Of a DNA stretch of 64,000 nt, positions 11,891 to 24,391 are shown piece by piece. The position numbers and the translations under genes are program-made. Each line of letters begins with the position of its first letter. Within the stretch, counting starts at the first letter, position 1. Location: positions 997,001 through 1,061,000 of the forward strand of contig CAIIXF020000011.1 of NCBI GenBank assembly GCA_903813345.2, written 5' to 3'. The DNA comes from Owenia fusiformis. Lineage: Eukaryota > Annelida > Polychaeta > Sabellida > Oweniidae. Under the pieces are notes generated by a model. It worked only from the letters and a program-made list of their open reading frames with translations, had not been told where the DNA came from and ran no database searches.

Positions 11891-12728
11891 AGGATAGGTT
11901 CTGCTTAGCTAGCCATGAGGCCAACAATTTACAGAAAAGGTGCAGAGACCGTTAACATTTCTCAGATACCAGCCTCTTTGGCTCTGAAAGCTTTGCCGCG
12001 CCTATTGGAATTTGCCTCGCCTGTTTGAATTCACCTCGGTTGTTTTTGGATTCTGGGTCACCCTTATGTTAATCCAATCAATCGCCCATGGGCATTTTGG
12101 AGGCGTACAGCTTATGCCGTGCCAATAAAAATCAAACTCTAATATGGTTTTGGATCAAATTGGTCAAATGACATTTGTGAAATAAACGCCCTGTGTGAAA
12201 GAAATTATGGTCACCTAGGGATTATGGTTCCCCTTTTCAAAAGCCCTTACTGGCCTCGATTGTGCATACGATAATAAGGGAAAGAGGTTACCATATAAAT
12301 CAATGGAGAGTAGGACAATACATTAATAGGACCTACCATTTTACACCTGTGAGCCTTTTTCACTGGGTAAAATATGCGTAACTATGTTTATGATTGAAGA
12401 TAGTTAACATATAAAACACCATTTCATTTAATATGGTCTTAATTATCACGGGATACGGACTTTATTATCCCGTTCTTTGATTCGAAATATGAAGTATCTA
12501 ATTCGATTTGAAGTGCATGTTATATCCATAGACGTCATTTCGTTTTCAACCCTGTTCAAAATAATAAACGAATTGCTTCAGCGTCTAATGAATAATCTAC
12601 ATACAATCTATACTATGCTTACGTTCACTTACGGATCCAGCGGTACCAGCTTTGAAAATGATAAGCTATTCTGTTGATAATTCTTTATCATAACGTAAAT
12701 TATGTTATAAGAATTAAAATTATTTTAT

Positions 12729-12913
12729 ACACCGCTCCATAAGTATGGTGACGAGAATTTTGCGGATTTTTAGATACCATACAAAGCTTTTGGATGCGTA
12801 ATATGTTCGGAAGATATATATTTGATGATTCTTTTTAATCACCAAACCTAAATAGGCGTTGATAGGTGATCTAAAGGTTCACCTCGATTTGCTAAACTTA
12901 TGTAGGGGAGTGT
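12729..12913. mobile_element. MITE family A, copy 3
   Basis: The left end ACACCGCTCCATAAGTATGG and inverse right end ACACTCCCCTACATAAGTTT pair. The interior CACCAAACCTAAATAGGCGT then TTGATAGGTGATC matches copies 1 and 4. Confidence 0.7.
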
Positions 12914-13119
12914 GATGATATGCATGCCTATTGTTGTATGTTACATATTTTCATAAATATTTTATTAGTTTTGTATGGTTTATTTGACCAAGAAGTACAT
13001 GTTTTCTAAGATATCAATGAACTTCTTTATAATGATATATAACTATATCCGTTAATGATTTATTTATTTCAATTATGATGGGATGCGGAGGTTATGCAGT
13101 GAAAATATATGAGCAAAAG

Positions 13120-13445
13120 GCCAGCTAATTTCTAGAATTAGGTGAGGCAAGTTACAAAAGGCGAGGCAATTTCAAGAAATTGACGAGGCAAGTTATTTAA
13201 GGCGAGACAATTCTAGAAATAGGCGAGGCAAGTTACAAAAGGCGAGGCAATTTCTAGATATAGGCGAGGCAAGTTACAAAAGGTGAGGCAATTTCTAGAA
13301 ATAGGCGAGGCAAGTTACAAAATACGAGGCAATTTCTAGAAATAGGTGAGGAAAAAAGGCGAGGCAATTCTAGAAATAGGCGAGGCAAGTCATAAAAGAC
13401 GAGGCGAAATAGGTGAGGAAATAGGTGAGGACAAAAGGCGAGGCT
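13120..13445. repeat. 41-bp minisatellite rich in GAGGCAA
   Basis: The unit alternates GGCGAGGCAAGTTACAAAA with GGCGAGGCAATTTCTAGAAA, spaced 41 bp apart at 13225, 13266 and 13307. The right side decays into single GAGG motifs. A short stretch at 13520-13560 carries the same words on both strands (GGTGAGGCATTCGCCTCGC). The word GAGGCAA is also the core of the separate array at 48.1 kb. Confidence 0.9.
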
Positions 13446-14077
13446 TTAAGCAATGCTGTTTGACATCATATTCACTGTTTTAGTACAAATTAAATGGATT
13501 TTAATTTTCAGTAAAATGTTGGTGAGGCATTCGCCTCGCTTGCCTCACCTGGCTCTTGGCTACGGTTATGTACTTTAATCGTTACTTTGAACTTGTCTCG
13601 ACTCTCCACTATTTGGTATACGTTAAGAAATCCTCGGATGTTAGATATACTATAGATATAAAAAACAGACACTGTTTAATTATGCCTCTTTGCTCAAATC
13701 TAATAAATAACATACTTCGGTCTTGCGAATCCAATATAAATACATAAATCGCCAGTAGTTCAGTCAGCAAGCTATTTTTATCTTATAATTATTCAGGTAC
13801 TATCGATGGGACACGAATGACGTCAATATGCGGTGTTTTATGGATGTTTACTCATATTCAATTTGTCTTGGGATTTCAGACATGAAACGGACAGTCGACG
13901 TAACTAATCAAAGCGCTTTATCTTTTCTTAATTGTCTTAAACATGTTAAAGAGACATGGAATATTTTTTTCTTTATTTTAAAACCTTGAAAGTAATTAAT
14001 ACGATAAGCAAGTAATAAACATGCACAGAGATCAAGAAAATATATAATGAGTTTAAAAATGAAGAAAAAGCATTTGA

Positions 14078-14158
14078 CTCTGCTGGGATTTGAACCCGCT
14101 CTGCCTGGTTAGGTCTAAAAATAATGATGTGCTCTAACCACTACTCCATCATTGCGGC
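14078..14158 (-). pseudogene. tRNA-like sequence (tRNA pseudogene or SINE head)
   Basis: On the minus strand there is a good A box (TGGAGTAGTGGTTAGAGC) followed at the usual spacing by a B box (GGTTCAAATCC) in GCGGGTTCAAATCCCAGC. The acceptor and anticodon stems do not form, so it is unlikely to be a working tRNA. A tRNA-derived SINE head or a decayed tRNA gene fits best. A 7-bp inverted repeat (AATGATG/CATCATT) spans the D-arm region. Confidence 0.5.
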
Positions 14159-14159
14159 A

Positions 14160-15846
14160 ACTGATTTTATACATACAACTAGTTTTAGAAAGATGTTTAT
14201 CACTACACTTTTATTAATAGCAATGGTCCATGATACTCCCAAGTACACTAGATTTCATGTCTGAGTAAGCATTTGAAGGCAAATTTAGACTTAATGATGT
14301 TTTATTCAGTTTTCATTTTTTTGGCATGACGACCTATCAAAAGTGTGTCAAAAACTGTCAAGTTATTATTTGTAAGAATATTTTTACTTATCTTTTTATA
14401 TTTACAATATTTTTCTTGACATTGCAAATATACAAATACATGTAAAATGGTAGGTTATTATTCAAAAATATTTTTTCTAAGATAAACATTTTCTCTCGAA
14501 TTTGATAGTGGGCGTTCAATTTTACAATGGTTCAATTTAAAAGAACATAGACACTTCAAATTTTTGGATCGATTTGAAACCATTGTAACACATGCTATCA
14601 AATTACTAAGACTACGTCGTGTAGTGTTATTTGTCTTCTTAGTTTTTCTGTCTCACGCAACACGATCGATCGATGCAACAGTTGTCCCAAATGCGGCGGT
14701 AGTGCTTGCCCATAACCAGCTTTTACTAAGGGGGGGGGGGGGGGTGATGTTACCAAGGGAGGGGGAGCTTTTTGACTAAAAATCATGCGAAAAAATGCCG
14801 AAATATCCCAAAGTCTGATCAATGAAAAATCTACAACCCCCCATCCCAACTATCTTTCAGGAACCAAAATCACAATCATATATCACAAGGCCGTAGGATA
14901 TTAATTAGTTTTATTGAAGTCATCAATGCGTTTGAAGTAAGAAACGCGGCAAAATGCTCAGGATGCGGGAATATGGATTTTTCCCGTTCTGTTTGTGCTT
15001 TTTCACATTATCAACGAACAAGGAATGTAATCAATCATCCCTAGACTAAATGATCCAATGTGGGGCTGAACAATCAAGTTAGACAATCCATCATGATAAA
15101 GAATAATGAGTGTCAAGAACGCATATTTTAAGGGGCGCTATGAGGGTTCCGTTACGCCATTTCCTTTAGGGTTCCGTTACGTCACTTGTTAGTGTGTTTT
15201 CAAACATGGTCGCAATCTGGTCTTGGTCTTCATATTGTCCACCTTTGGCAATATAATATTAACAATCAATATGAGTTGTCATTGGATAATCTAATATCCG
15301 GAATTACATATATCTCATATACGATACCTCTGTATTCTTTGCAGCTACAAGAAAAATATATTGCTTGGAATTCTAAAGAAGACGACAGCCCAGATTAATT
15401 GCCTTTCTTTAGTTGCAATCATCATAGCTTCAGCGCAATATATAATCATTTTTACTTATGATGTCAGATTGCATTCCTCTGGGAAGTAACTCCATTACTA
15501 CACGTTATTATTAGTAGGTTAAATTCAAGTTAATACCCACGGCAGGGAATGAACCGGATTTCCGAACGATTCTTCCAATTTTTCATTACGGTTGATACGT
15601 CTCTAATTAATACACCTAATTCGAGGAAATGGCGCAGTGATTGTGTTATAATGATCTACTGTTATCAAACGGGAGACGATTGAACATTATATCATTCTTG
15701 TTGGCTTGTTCGCAGGGGCTGTCGGCCAGGTCGAGCGTGAATATGGTTCGCATCGCTTGACACATATGAGTATGGCTTGGCGACTGTCGTAACCTAAAGG
15801 TCGCCGAGTTCGAGGTTCATGTGCTTCAAATTTTTACCAAATAGTA
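14160..15846. other. AT-rich stretch with short simple repeats
   Basis: It contains a G12 run near 14731 and a direct repeat of AGGGTTCCGTTACG at about 15143-15180. No convincing gene: the open frame at 14564-14779 ends in the G run and its opposite-strand partner is a shadow. Confidence 0.45.
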
Positions 15847-15988
15847 ATGCCTTGGTCACATTTGCTCCGATTTTCACCACGGTTCCCGGCCGATTGAGCA
15901 TTTTGTTCAAAATTGAATACAATATTGAGCAAAACACTCAATCGGCCGGCCGCCGGCCGATGGATCGGAGCAGATGTGACCCAGGCAT
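15847..15988. mobile_element. Foldback MITE, 142 bp, GGTCACAT ends
   Basis: The left end ATGCCTTGGTCACATTTGCT and the right end read inversely (ATGCCTGGGTCACATCTGCT) pair over about 27 bp, and inner GGCCGATTGAG motifs add a second fold. A shorter copy in the opposite orientation lies at 54441-54528. Confidence 0.75.
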
Positions 15989-16085
15989 AATAGTTTCTCT
16001 GATGTTATTGGCACGACCAGCAGCTGGAACAGTTTGAGCGCCTCGTCCCAATTTTATATAGCATAAGGTTACCATATAATTACAG

Positions 16086-16275
16086 TACACTCCCCACCAT
16101 AAGTTTGACAACCTGACGTTTTTATTAAAAAGCATATAAAAACCCGTCAATGAATGAATAAATAGTAGCTGGGACACGTAATGCATATTTTAAAATCGCC
16201 AAACATAATCTGGGTTTAATTAATGATCTTTATAAAATACGACTTCTGTTTGCCAAACTTATGGAGGGTAGTGTA
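16086..16275. mobile_element. MITE family A, copy 4
   Basis: The left end TACACTCCCCACCATAAGTT and inverse right end TACACTACCCTCCATAAGTT pair for about 22 bp. The interior CGCCAAACATAATCTGGGTT matches copies 1 and 3. Confidence 0.75.
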
Positions 16276-17904
16276 CATGTAAGTCACCGTATAAACAAAT
16301 GGAAGGGAAGGTGGGCATAAAACTCTTTTTAAGAACTCATACCTTGAATGATATGGGAGACGTGGATAAATAAGAATATTGCGTCCATATGGTATGAACC
16401 ACGACGTCAAATAATGTAATACACGACTCGGTAGGTCAGCCTGACGTCGGTTACATTCATTTTAATTTGCCCCTTTCTCATCTCGTGCAATATAATAGAT
16501 AAAAACTAGTTGAGCCAGTGGAACGACCGCTGTATCTAATAATAGACATCTAGAATAACCGAGCAAATGGCTAAAATGGCGGAAACATTTGTCTGCGTCA
16601 ATGAAGATACAACAGTAAACAAGTTCCACTGATAGGACATCATTGCGAGTCATTACGATATTTAATCCTCTTTTCAGTATATTATCCTGTCAAACCAATC
16701 AACATCTTATTTCTCACGCACGGATTATAATTTCTTTCATTAATATCTCAATGCGAGGGCGGAATCACTATACTGAGGGGGAAGTGTTACATACTGGAAT
16801 TTTCCGGAAGAACGGGATTAGCATTGATTCTTGTATTCGCGGGGATGTTATATCAGGATGAGTGATTGCATTGCCCACGCATATATCCACAGTCTTACTT
16901 ACGTTACTGTATCGATGTCGTCCTCCCCAGCGCCTTATTTATCATGTAAAGCCTTAAGTCAGCTTAAGTCGACCAGGCTTATAAGAAGTTATGCTGAATA
17001 TACAATCGATTGTACTTATGAACGAGCCGATGAAAAATGGCTTTGATTATTATATCAGACGGTGTGATCAACATGGTATAAGTGATAGCTAGAAGTGATA
17101 GCTATAGCTATATCTCATTACAAGACAGGCTCTTTCTTGATCAAGAAATTCGCAAGTTCGCCTATTAACGCATCAACTATACGTTAATCCACAACACGTA
17201 CAACATCTAATTCAGAAATACCAGAGAGTAATTCTTTAACTTATAATGAAAAAAAGTAAACTTTACAATATCCGCTCTAAAACGCCACGATTTTATACAT
17301 TTCATTTAAGTTTAAATAAGAACGTGTCTATTGTAAAATATCTCTATTTATAATTAGCAGACCCGCAATTAGAAAGATGATTCGATAAACTCATTCGTAT
17401 CCCTTGAATCAAAGAATGATTTCAAACTGTTGCGTAATAACTATCTCAACGGTAAGTGTTTTAACGATTGACCATTCAGAAATCTGCTAATTGATGACGT
17501 GATTATTGTCACATCAAAAGATGCGGACTTAAAAATAATATTTTTTCGTTGGTTTACGTCTCCTTGCTAAAAGTCTCAAAGGTACAGTAGCGACCAAGTT
17601 TCTCTGATTCTTAGACATTTTAAATTATACTACACAATATCGTTATTACGTGAAGCACTTAATAAACACTACTATACCATATGGTAAAGAGCCCGGTGGA
17701 TCCGGAAATGATAATGTTCAGTAAAAAGTAACAGTTGTGCAGTTCACATATTATTCTCAAGCAAATCGATACAAAAACCTGTTTTTCAATACCTAGATTT
17801 CCAAGAATCAATTTTCAATGAAGCTTGGTGATACAACGGATTGTCAGTTATTATCATTATTTAAGAATTGTAAACATATGGTCTAATCACGAGCAATCAA
17901 AGTC
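16276..17904. other. Unassigned AT-rich sequence
   Basis: No domain, exon or repeat recognised. Short open frames on both strands overlap each other and have no supporting context. Confidence 0.4.
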
Positions 17905-18215
17905 GACGCTTGCCTTATAATGAAAAATCATTGTCACCGCTGGCCTAATAATGATAAATCATTGCCACCCGCTGGCCTTATTTTGAAGAATCATTGTCAC
18001 CGCTGGCCTAGCAATGAGGAATCATTGTCACCGGTGGCCTAATAATGAGGAATCATTGTCACCGTTGGCCTTATTATGAAGAATCATTGTCAACACTGGC
18101 CTTATAATGAGGAATCATTGTCACCGCCGGCCTAATAATGATGAATCATTGCCACCGCTGATTTTATTACGAGGAATCATTGTCACCGTTCGCATTATCA
18201 TTAGCAGTTATGAGA
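17905..18215. repeat. 31-bp minisatellite (GGAATCATTGTCACCG)
   Basis: About ten imperfect copies of a 31-bp unit built from TGGCCTAATAATGAGGAATC plus ATTGTCACCGC. GGCC occurs at 17942, 17974, 18005 and 18036. Within each unit AATGA..TCATT is a short inverted repeat. Confidence 0.9.
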
Positions 18216-19273
18216 AATCATTGTAAAACTAACAAGCAAGTAATATTACTCAAACATCCAGGAATATTTCAATGATTGCTGTCTTTGAAAGAGAATTCAC
18301 AAAGATAATTAATAAACGAGAAATAATTGAAATAAGCAAGGGAGCTATACATACCAGATGTCCGAGTTAAAAGAGCGAGAGAATACAAACTATGCTGTAT
18401 ATGTATATCCTTGGTCCAGAGTAGAACGAACTAATGATGCTATACCTATATTAAATAGTGTCTTCTTTTTATTCCTTACGGGATATGGACGTATCAAGAT
18501 CGAGGAAATTTCCAGCAAGTATTCCTTTTTGAGGCTCTGTACAACCCTAATTACTCCTTATGAAATGTAGAATGCATACTGTGTGTAGTGGATAGATACT
18601 CCTTCCGGCTGGATTACGTCAAGAACAAATTACAAGTGTGACTAATTTTCATTTTGATATGTTGCTAGGTAACGATTGTAGTCTACGAATTGAGTCTTTT
18701 TTTCCGACCTTAAGATAGTTAGATAACTGCGCTTATTACGTTTGGTAGATACTTATATGAACATTCAGTCGGTTGTTATCGGGGAATGATCGGAACAAAA
18801 CAGCGTAGGCGACGGAAAATCAATACGTTCGTGACGTCGCTCAACGTCACTGGACTAATTTGGAATTATTGCGGAAATTAATGCAACAGGCGCTTCTTAT
18901 ATCTGGAAATGTATAGTGGGAAGCTGATGCATTAGATCTAGTGTATCCGGTATAAAAGGCCAATTGTGAATTGAAATCGGGGCAATGCAGTTTTTGTAAT
19001 CATCTTCGACTTGATAAAGAAGAATTATGAAAACTTATCAAAGCTCATCAAGAATGGACGATCTTTCATAGGTTAATTCATACGAGAACTTCGATATCTT
19101 GCATGGAGTAAATATGGTTGTATCTTTGTTAGTCATATGAGAAAAAATAATTATAATCTCCTTGTCAATTAATTGTTGGGCGTTGACATGACATGAGTCA
19201 ATACATGATCAAGTCAAGTGACGTCATGTCTTGAATGAGTGACATTATTATCAAGTTGGTATACCTATCTATC
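18216..19273. other. Unassigned AT-rich sequence
   Basis: A TATAAAAGG motif occurs near 18951 on the plus strand but no gene follows it. Nothing else is supported. Confidence 0.35.
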
Positions 19274-19276
19274 TAA

Positions 19277-20078
19277 CCCCCTATCAAATCTAACTAGTTC
19301 TTACCCGTTATTGCCAGTCCTACGGAAATGTCGTAAAACGGGCTCAATCTGGCTGTGGTCGGGAAATATGTCTAAAATAATTAGCTACTTCGTTCATAAA
19401 CAGTCTTCAATACAGTACGTCAATCTTATTCGCATTTCGTTTAGGTCGCACCACGTCGGTCTGCAACGTCGTATAACGCGTACCTTAGTCTAAAAGGTCA
19501 TCTTGACCTGATTACAGAACGGTATGGTCGCCATCGAATTTTGAATCGATTCAAAATTTAAAATCACATTCCCCGTCCTGGGAAGTCCATGAAGTTCGTA
19601 AACAGACCGTAGAACGTTGTAGCTACGTTCAGTCCGTTCGCACACAGTTTAAAACCAGTTTTGAAGAACGCAGTGGCAACTTGCTTGGTGTGATAGCTAT
19701 ATTTTTGCTAACTCGTTGATAAATACGTTCTTAATCAGTTTTAATTCGTTTGCAATTAGTTCAACCTTGTTCTCAATACGTCCTCAGACAGTTCAACACG
19801 TTGTAAAAACGTCCCAAGTAGGATTGAAGTACGACGGTTCCGTTCGTAGTACGTCCAGCTCGTCGTTAGTAGGTTGTCACTCGTTCTAATTGTAGAACGT
19901 GACGACCAAGAAAACATTTTGAGCATGTTCTAAGTTCTAGAGGACCTACCCATTCGAGTACGTTCGATGAAGTTTGTAAATAGACCCCAAATGGTTCTAA
20001 GTACATCCAGTCCGTTCGTACACAGTTGAAGCCCGTTTTCGAAAACGTAGTGAGAACTAGTTTGGTGTGATAGTAGGG
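19277..20078. mobile_element. PIF/Harbinger-like TIR element, 802 bp
   Basis: The ends are CCCCCTATCAAATCTAACTA on the left and, read inversely, CCCTACTATCACACCAAACT on the right, with TAA on both outer sides (19274-19276 and 20079-20081). A 3-bp TWA duplication is typical of PIF/Harbinger. There is no transposase. Many short GTTC/GAAC and CGTTC words are scattered through the interior. A TTGGTGTGATAG near 19682 copies the right end inside the element. A second, right-truncated copy is at 29246-29981. Confidence 0.65.
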
Positions 20079-20126
20079 TAAAGAGCATAAGGAGTATAGC
20101 AACAAAAGAGAAACAGAGATTTGATA

Positions 20127-20672
20127 CACTCACACCGGAATAGCCTGACAACGGTAAAGTAAGATACCGTTGTCACAAATGGCGGATATAACCGTCGCTT
20201 CAATTAGATTTTCATGAACTATATGTTTAGTAGAGCACCTAAGCTAAATTCATTTGGACACTGTGTTGGAACAACAATCAATCAAAGTGTCTTTATACTC
20301 ATTGTACAGCTACTAATGTTCTACCATCGAAATAAAGTCTTTGATTTTAACAGAATAAAATGAGATACGGGACAACGTCACCGTATTACCATATGCCGTT
20401 GTCTTTGTAAATTATTTCAAATTCAGATTCCGTTGTCAGTCATTGACGATATCGAAGACGCGGCGATTCACGACCCAATTGGATCGAAATTGGGATTTCA
20501 TATGATACATCATCACAAGAGCTTAATGCATGCACAGAATTAGCGACGATAAAATTCCATGAAATGAGGACCATGTGATTAGAGTTGAATTGACGGTTAT
20601 GTCCGCCATTTGTGACAACGGTATCTGGCTTTACAGTCTTTACAGTTGTCAGGCTATTCCGACGTGACTCTG
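20127..20672. mobile_element. TIR element of about 545 bp
   Basis: Long inverted repeats of about 85 bp face each other. The left one contains CGGAATAGCCTGACAAC and ATACCGTTGTCACAAATGGC; the right one contains the same words on the other strand near 20595-20668. The interior is non-coding. It lies about 50 bp from the right end of the Harbinger-like element. The target duplication is unclear. Confidence 0.6.
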
Positions 20673-21261
20673 ATGGATGAATCGATATAGGTTAACCATG
20701 AGATATTTCATTAATTATAGATGTCTCCTTCATTCATCTGTCCAATGAAATGTATAAACGTCTGACAGCTCTGACTGGAAAAAGGAATTTAGCAAATCGA
20801 AACTTAGTTCTAAGTAATGGACGCCTATGGCCTTTGAGACTGGATTTTGTCAATCAAACATCATTTAAGACTTGATTCTTACTATGGTATTAGTACTCGT
20901 ATCTAGAATCATTTTTGATATTATGAGTACTAGTATTCTAATTTTTTTCAATATGTTTTGTTTTGACTTCAGTATGAATGAAATCTCCCTTTGTGTTCTA
21001 GTCTTTGATTGTGATATTAGGTTTTGAATGATTGGGGAAAGAGGGTATTAGACATCGTTTCTTTTTACGTAAGAACGTGGTTTTGGGATATATGGGGTTT
21101 GTTTTAATTTTGACTGGCAAACACTTAAAGTTTGTCAACTTTTGACACTTTCCCTATGGCACTAGTGCCTAGATATTAATACATAGAGTCTGCCGTGACT
21201 ACGTTATTTTAACCCTAATGGGCGGGGGGGGGGGGGTAAAACTGAAAACCGGAAAATCGAG

Positions 21262-21752
21262 CCTATATGGTGTCACTACGGTAAATCATTGAAAAATATT
21301 GAAAAAAATCACAAAATTCAAGTTCTGGGGTACATTTCGCCATTTTCGAACGAATTACAATGACTATATTTCTGCGTTCCCCTATACATAACCTTCATCT
21401 TGACACTATATTTAACATAGGGTTTGCGTCTCGATTTTTAAATATCACTACGCCAACATAGGGACTCATTTTTAGGTAAAATCCCTACTTCACCGATGAA
21501 AATTAACGAGTAAAGAAGTTCCAGTTTACGGGACTATATTCTTGCGATTTTTTTCTTAAAATGGCACATTTAGAAAGTACTTGGCCTCAGCTTTACAGAC
21601 ATATACCTCAAATGGCCACATTGCATACACTTAAACCTACTACTATACACACCATTGAAGTTGGCATGGCTTCGTTTTTAAAGTATTAAAAAACACTGTC
21701 CTACCCGGAAGTGCTACCCGGAAGTGCCATTTACAGGAGTGACACCATATTG
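21262..21752. mobile_element. Possible MITE with TATGGTGTCACT ends
   Basis: ATATGGTGTCACTACGGTAA at the left faces AATATGGTGTCACTCCTGTA read on the other strand at the right. The interior contains two adjacent CTACCCGGAAGTG copies near 21706-21725. No target duplication could be fixed. Confidence 0.4.
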
Positions 21753-23280
21753 ACTATCTTATGATTTCATAAAGGTAAAAAATACTTAATCGCCAAGTAT
21801 TCGCGAAACGTGTTCTCTTCACGAATTTGAGTGAGAAACGTTTTTTTTTCAAAAACTATTTTACGAATACCTTTGTTTTCTTATTCCCGAATGTTTATGA
21901 GCACTAGCAGAATCATGATGATAGCTTCTTCTAAATTTTAGACGTATAATTTTTTTATTTTCCCCACCTCCCAATTTTTCAATTTCACTAATTTGATGTT
22001 TATGTCATAGGCGGTGGCTAGACAAAATCCTGGAGCAAAAATTGAAATAATACCAAGTCAGGTATTTATTTATTTTATCACTAAATCACTGATCGGCATT
22101 CGTTGTACATCTTGAACTATGAATGCTGAAAACAAGTTGAATTTGAAAATGTTGATTATTCAATTTCGCGTTACATTGATGTCAATGGGATTTCGCGATA
22201 CCTGCTATCTTTGAGAGAACATAAGTTCAATTTTAGGAAAGTGTTTGCCCTAATTTTAGTTTCATTTGAAAGATAACGGAGAATTATTTTACGAAACTTA
22301 GCATTTTTGGCACCAAAAAATTGTGTTTTGAAAGAAAATTGATATTTTAAATCGATATGTATAGGTTCATAACAATACCAACATTATTGAAATCATAGAA
22401 GTAAAAAAAAAATCAGTGAGGGTAGGTGTTCTATGAACCCCCCCCCCCCTTGCTGCTTAGTGTTATGCAAAAAGCAGACATTTGGATTTATATCAAGACT
22501 ATTGAGTACCTTTTTTGCTCTTCATTTCACGGTTTTTGTTTATAAAACAAAAATTACAACAGAGTTAACAAACACCTTTTTTGGGTCACAGTAAATGGCA
22601 TGATTTCCCTTTGTCTCTTCAGTTGCCAGGTAACCATACTGGGACTGATTTGTGTCGTTTCACTACTGTCCTTGGCATGGGGTCGCTTCAATATTGAATG
22701 GCTCCCGCTGTTTCCTCAAAAATATCACAAACGACTTTAAAATTTTACCACATTCATGAAGCGATTTATTGGTTTTTCTTTCGAAAAATTAAATTTTGCA
22801 GTTTAAATTGAATTTTCTAGCTGAAATTGTGTAGTCCCCTCTCTACTCATTTTTGTCCCATTTACGGTCATGAATTTTCGTAAGAACCCTTGATGATACC
22901 TCAAAGTATACCAATCTGCATTCTTTGAATCATTCAGGGGCTATATTCTGATTTTTTTTCAATGTGTTGTCGTATATGTCAGAATCAAGTTTCAGGGGGG
23001 CTAGCAGACAACATATCACGGTGTGTGATCGAAATATTGGTCCGACGTGGAGAAGAATGACATTTTTCATAAAACAGTAAGACAACTATAATTATATTTT
23101 TACTCATACGTGTGCCGAAAGAAAATTACCTATTCATGCAATGGATATATTATTTGCGGGTAACTTTAAATTCTGTTTGATATGAATGGTCATAGATAAC
23201 ATTATTTTCGCAGACTGTTCCTGCTTAATTAACTTGTTTTGCAAACTTTCCTGCAAAGTTCCCTGTTGGGATATACTAGA
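21753..23280. other. AT-rich sequence without a gene
   Basis: A C10 run lies near 22440. No coding signal was recognised, and the region is the far 3' side of the CAP pseudogene. Confidence 0.35.
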
Positions 23281-23289
23281 AGACAATCA

Positions 23290-23365
23290 ATGTATTAATA
23301 AATCCACTCATGTCCGTGTATTGTGAACTACCACATCCAATCTCTATAGAGGCCGCCCATATTAC
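23290..23365 (-). pseudogene. Second, decayed copy of a CAP-domain exon
   Basis: Read from 23365 leftwards the peptide begins VIWAASIEIGCGSSQYT, matching the signature exon at 23718-23795 (VVWAASIEVGCGSS). The 3' splice site is weakened (CCTATAG). The homology continues upstream, so a segment of about 430 bp was duplicated. This copy has no partner exons of its own and is probably not expressed. Confidence 0.6.
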
Positions 23366-23599
23366 CTATAGTGGACATTTGTCAATAAATCGGAACATCA
23401 TATTGTATGTCTAGTTTTCCATTAAGGCCATTTATTTATCATTAAATCTGAATTATGAGAATATAATAATTGATGCATGTTAAATGAATGATAAACTTCA
23501 ACTAAGCTGCCTTTAGAGCAAAACCGATTGTTTTTTTGTACAGAATGTGGGTACAATCATAATTGGTTAGATATATACACGCGTTAATAGACTATAAGG

Positions 23600-23700
23600 A
23601 ATACTCATAATGTTGCTAAATCGGAGGTGGACCTTGTGTTGTTGGAATTGTTAGTGTAGATGTTGTGGATATCGCAGTAGTAGAGGCAGTTGTTTATCAA
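23600..23700 (-). other. Thr/Ser/Pro-rich former coding stretch
   Basis: In frame with the CAP exon, but after two stop codons (TGA TAA), the minus strand encodes a run of Thr, Ser, Ile and Pro (STTAISTTSTLTIPTTQGPP). Such linkers follow CAP domains in some secreted proteins. It may be the relic of a C-terminal linker; the alternative is chance in an ACA/TCT-rich stretch. Confidence 0.3.
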
Positions 23701-24137
23701 CCGATTAGAGGGTTGACCTGTGCCGTAAACTGGCCTTCAAAGTATGTGTATCGTGAACTACCACATCCAACCTCTATAGAGGCCGCCCATACAACCTGCA
23801 GTGGAAAGTCAATCAAATCAGATGTACATTTACCCTGCGTGCAGAGTCTAGTGAAGACGAAGCTCTCTTTTAAGAAGTGAAGTCAAATGAATGCAAAGGG
23901 TAATGTACATAATAGTATGTCTCGAGTCTTCCCTTTAAAATATTGGTTCATTATTCCATCTGAATGGAGAGAATATAATAAGTGATGCATGTTAATGATA
24001 AATTACAACTTAAATGCAAAACTGATTCTTAAAATCACAAATGATTTATTGACTATACACTTTAAGGAATATTTGTAATGTTGCTAGCCTATATGCTTCC
24101 TACCACAATTATAGTTAATTATCTGTATATTAACTAA

Positions 24138-24391
24138 CCTGGGTAAAATTCTATCAACACGCCTTAAAAAGTAATGACTAGGAATGTTGCTTACCTGAGT
24201 AAAATGATCAGTTTTACTGCTGAATCCTGAACAACCATGGTTTATGTGATATCTCTATTACTAACCTGAGTAAAATTCTATCGACATGACTTAAAGAATA
24301 ATAACTAGGAATGTTGCTTACCTGAGTAAAATGACTAGTTTGACTGGTGAATTGTGGATAACCATAATTGTAGTAGGAAATCTCGTCAAAC
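24138..24391 (-). repeat. 127-bp tandem duplication of CAP exon 2
   Basis: The block 24265-24391 (exon 2 plus the start of its intron) is repeated at 24138-24264. The ACCTGAGTAAAAT motif recurs at 24194 and 24321, and its partner ACCTGRGTAAAATTCTATC at 24138 and 24265. The second copy keeps the ending FSSKTDHFTQ and the donor GTAAGC, but has lost two bases inside and lacks a proper acceptor. Confidence 0.75.

Noticed and set aside
17905-18215. Regular 31-bp repeat with inner palindrome resembling a CRISPR
   Set aside because: No unique spacers between units; a minisatellite.
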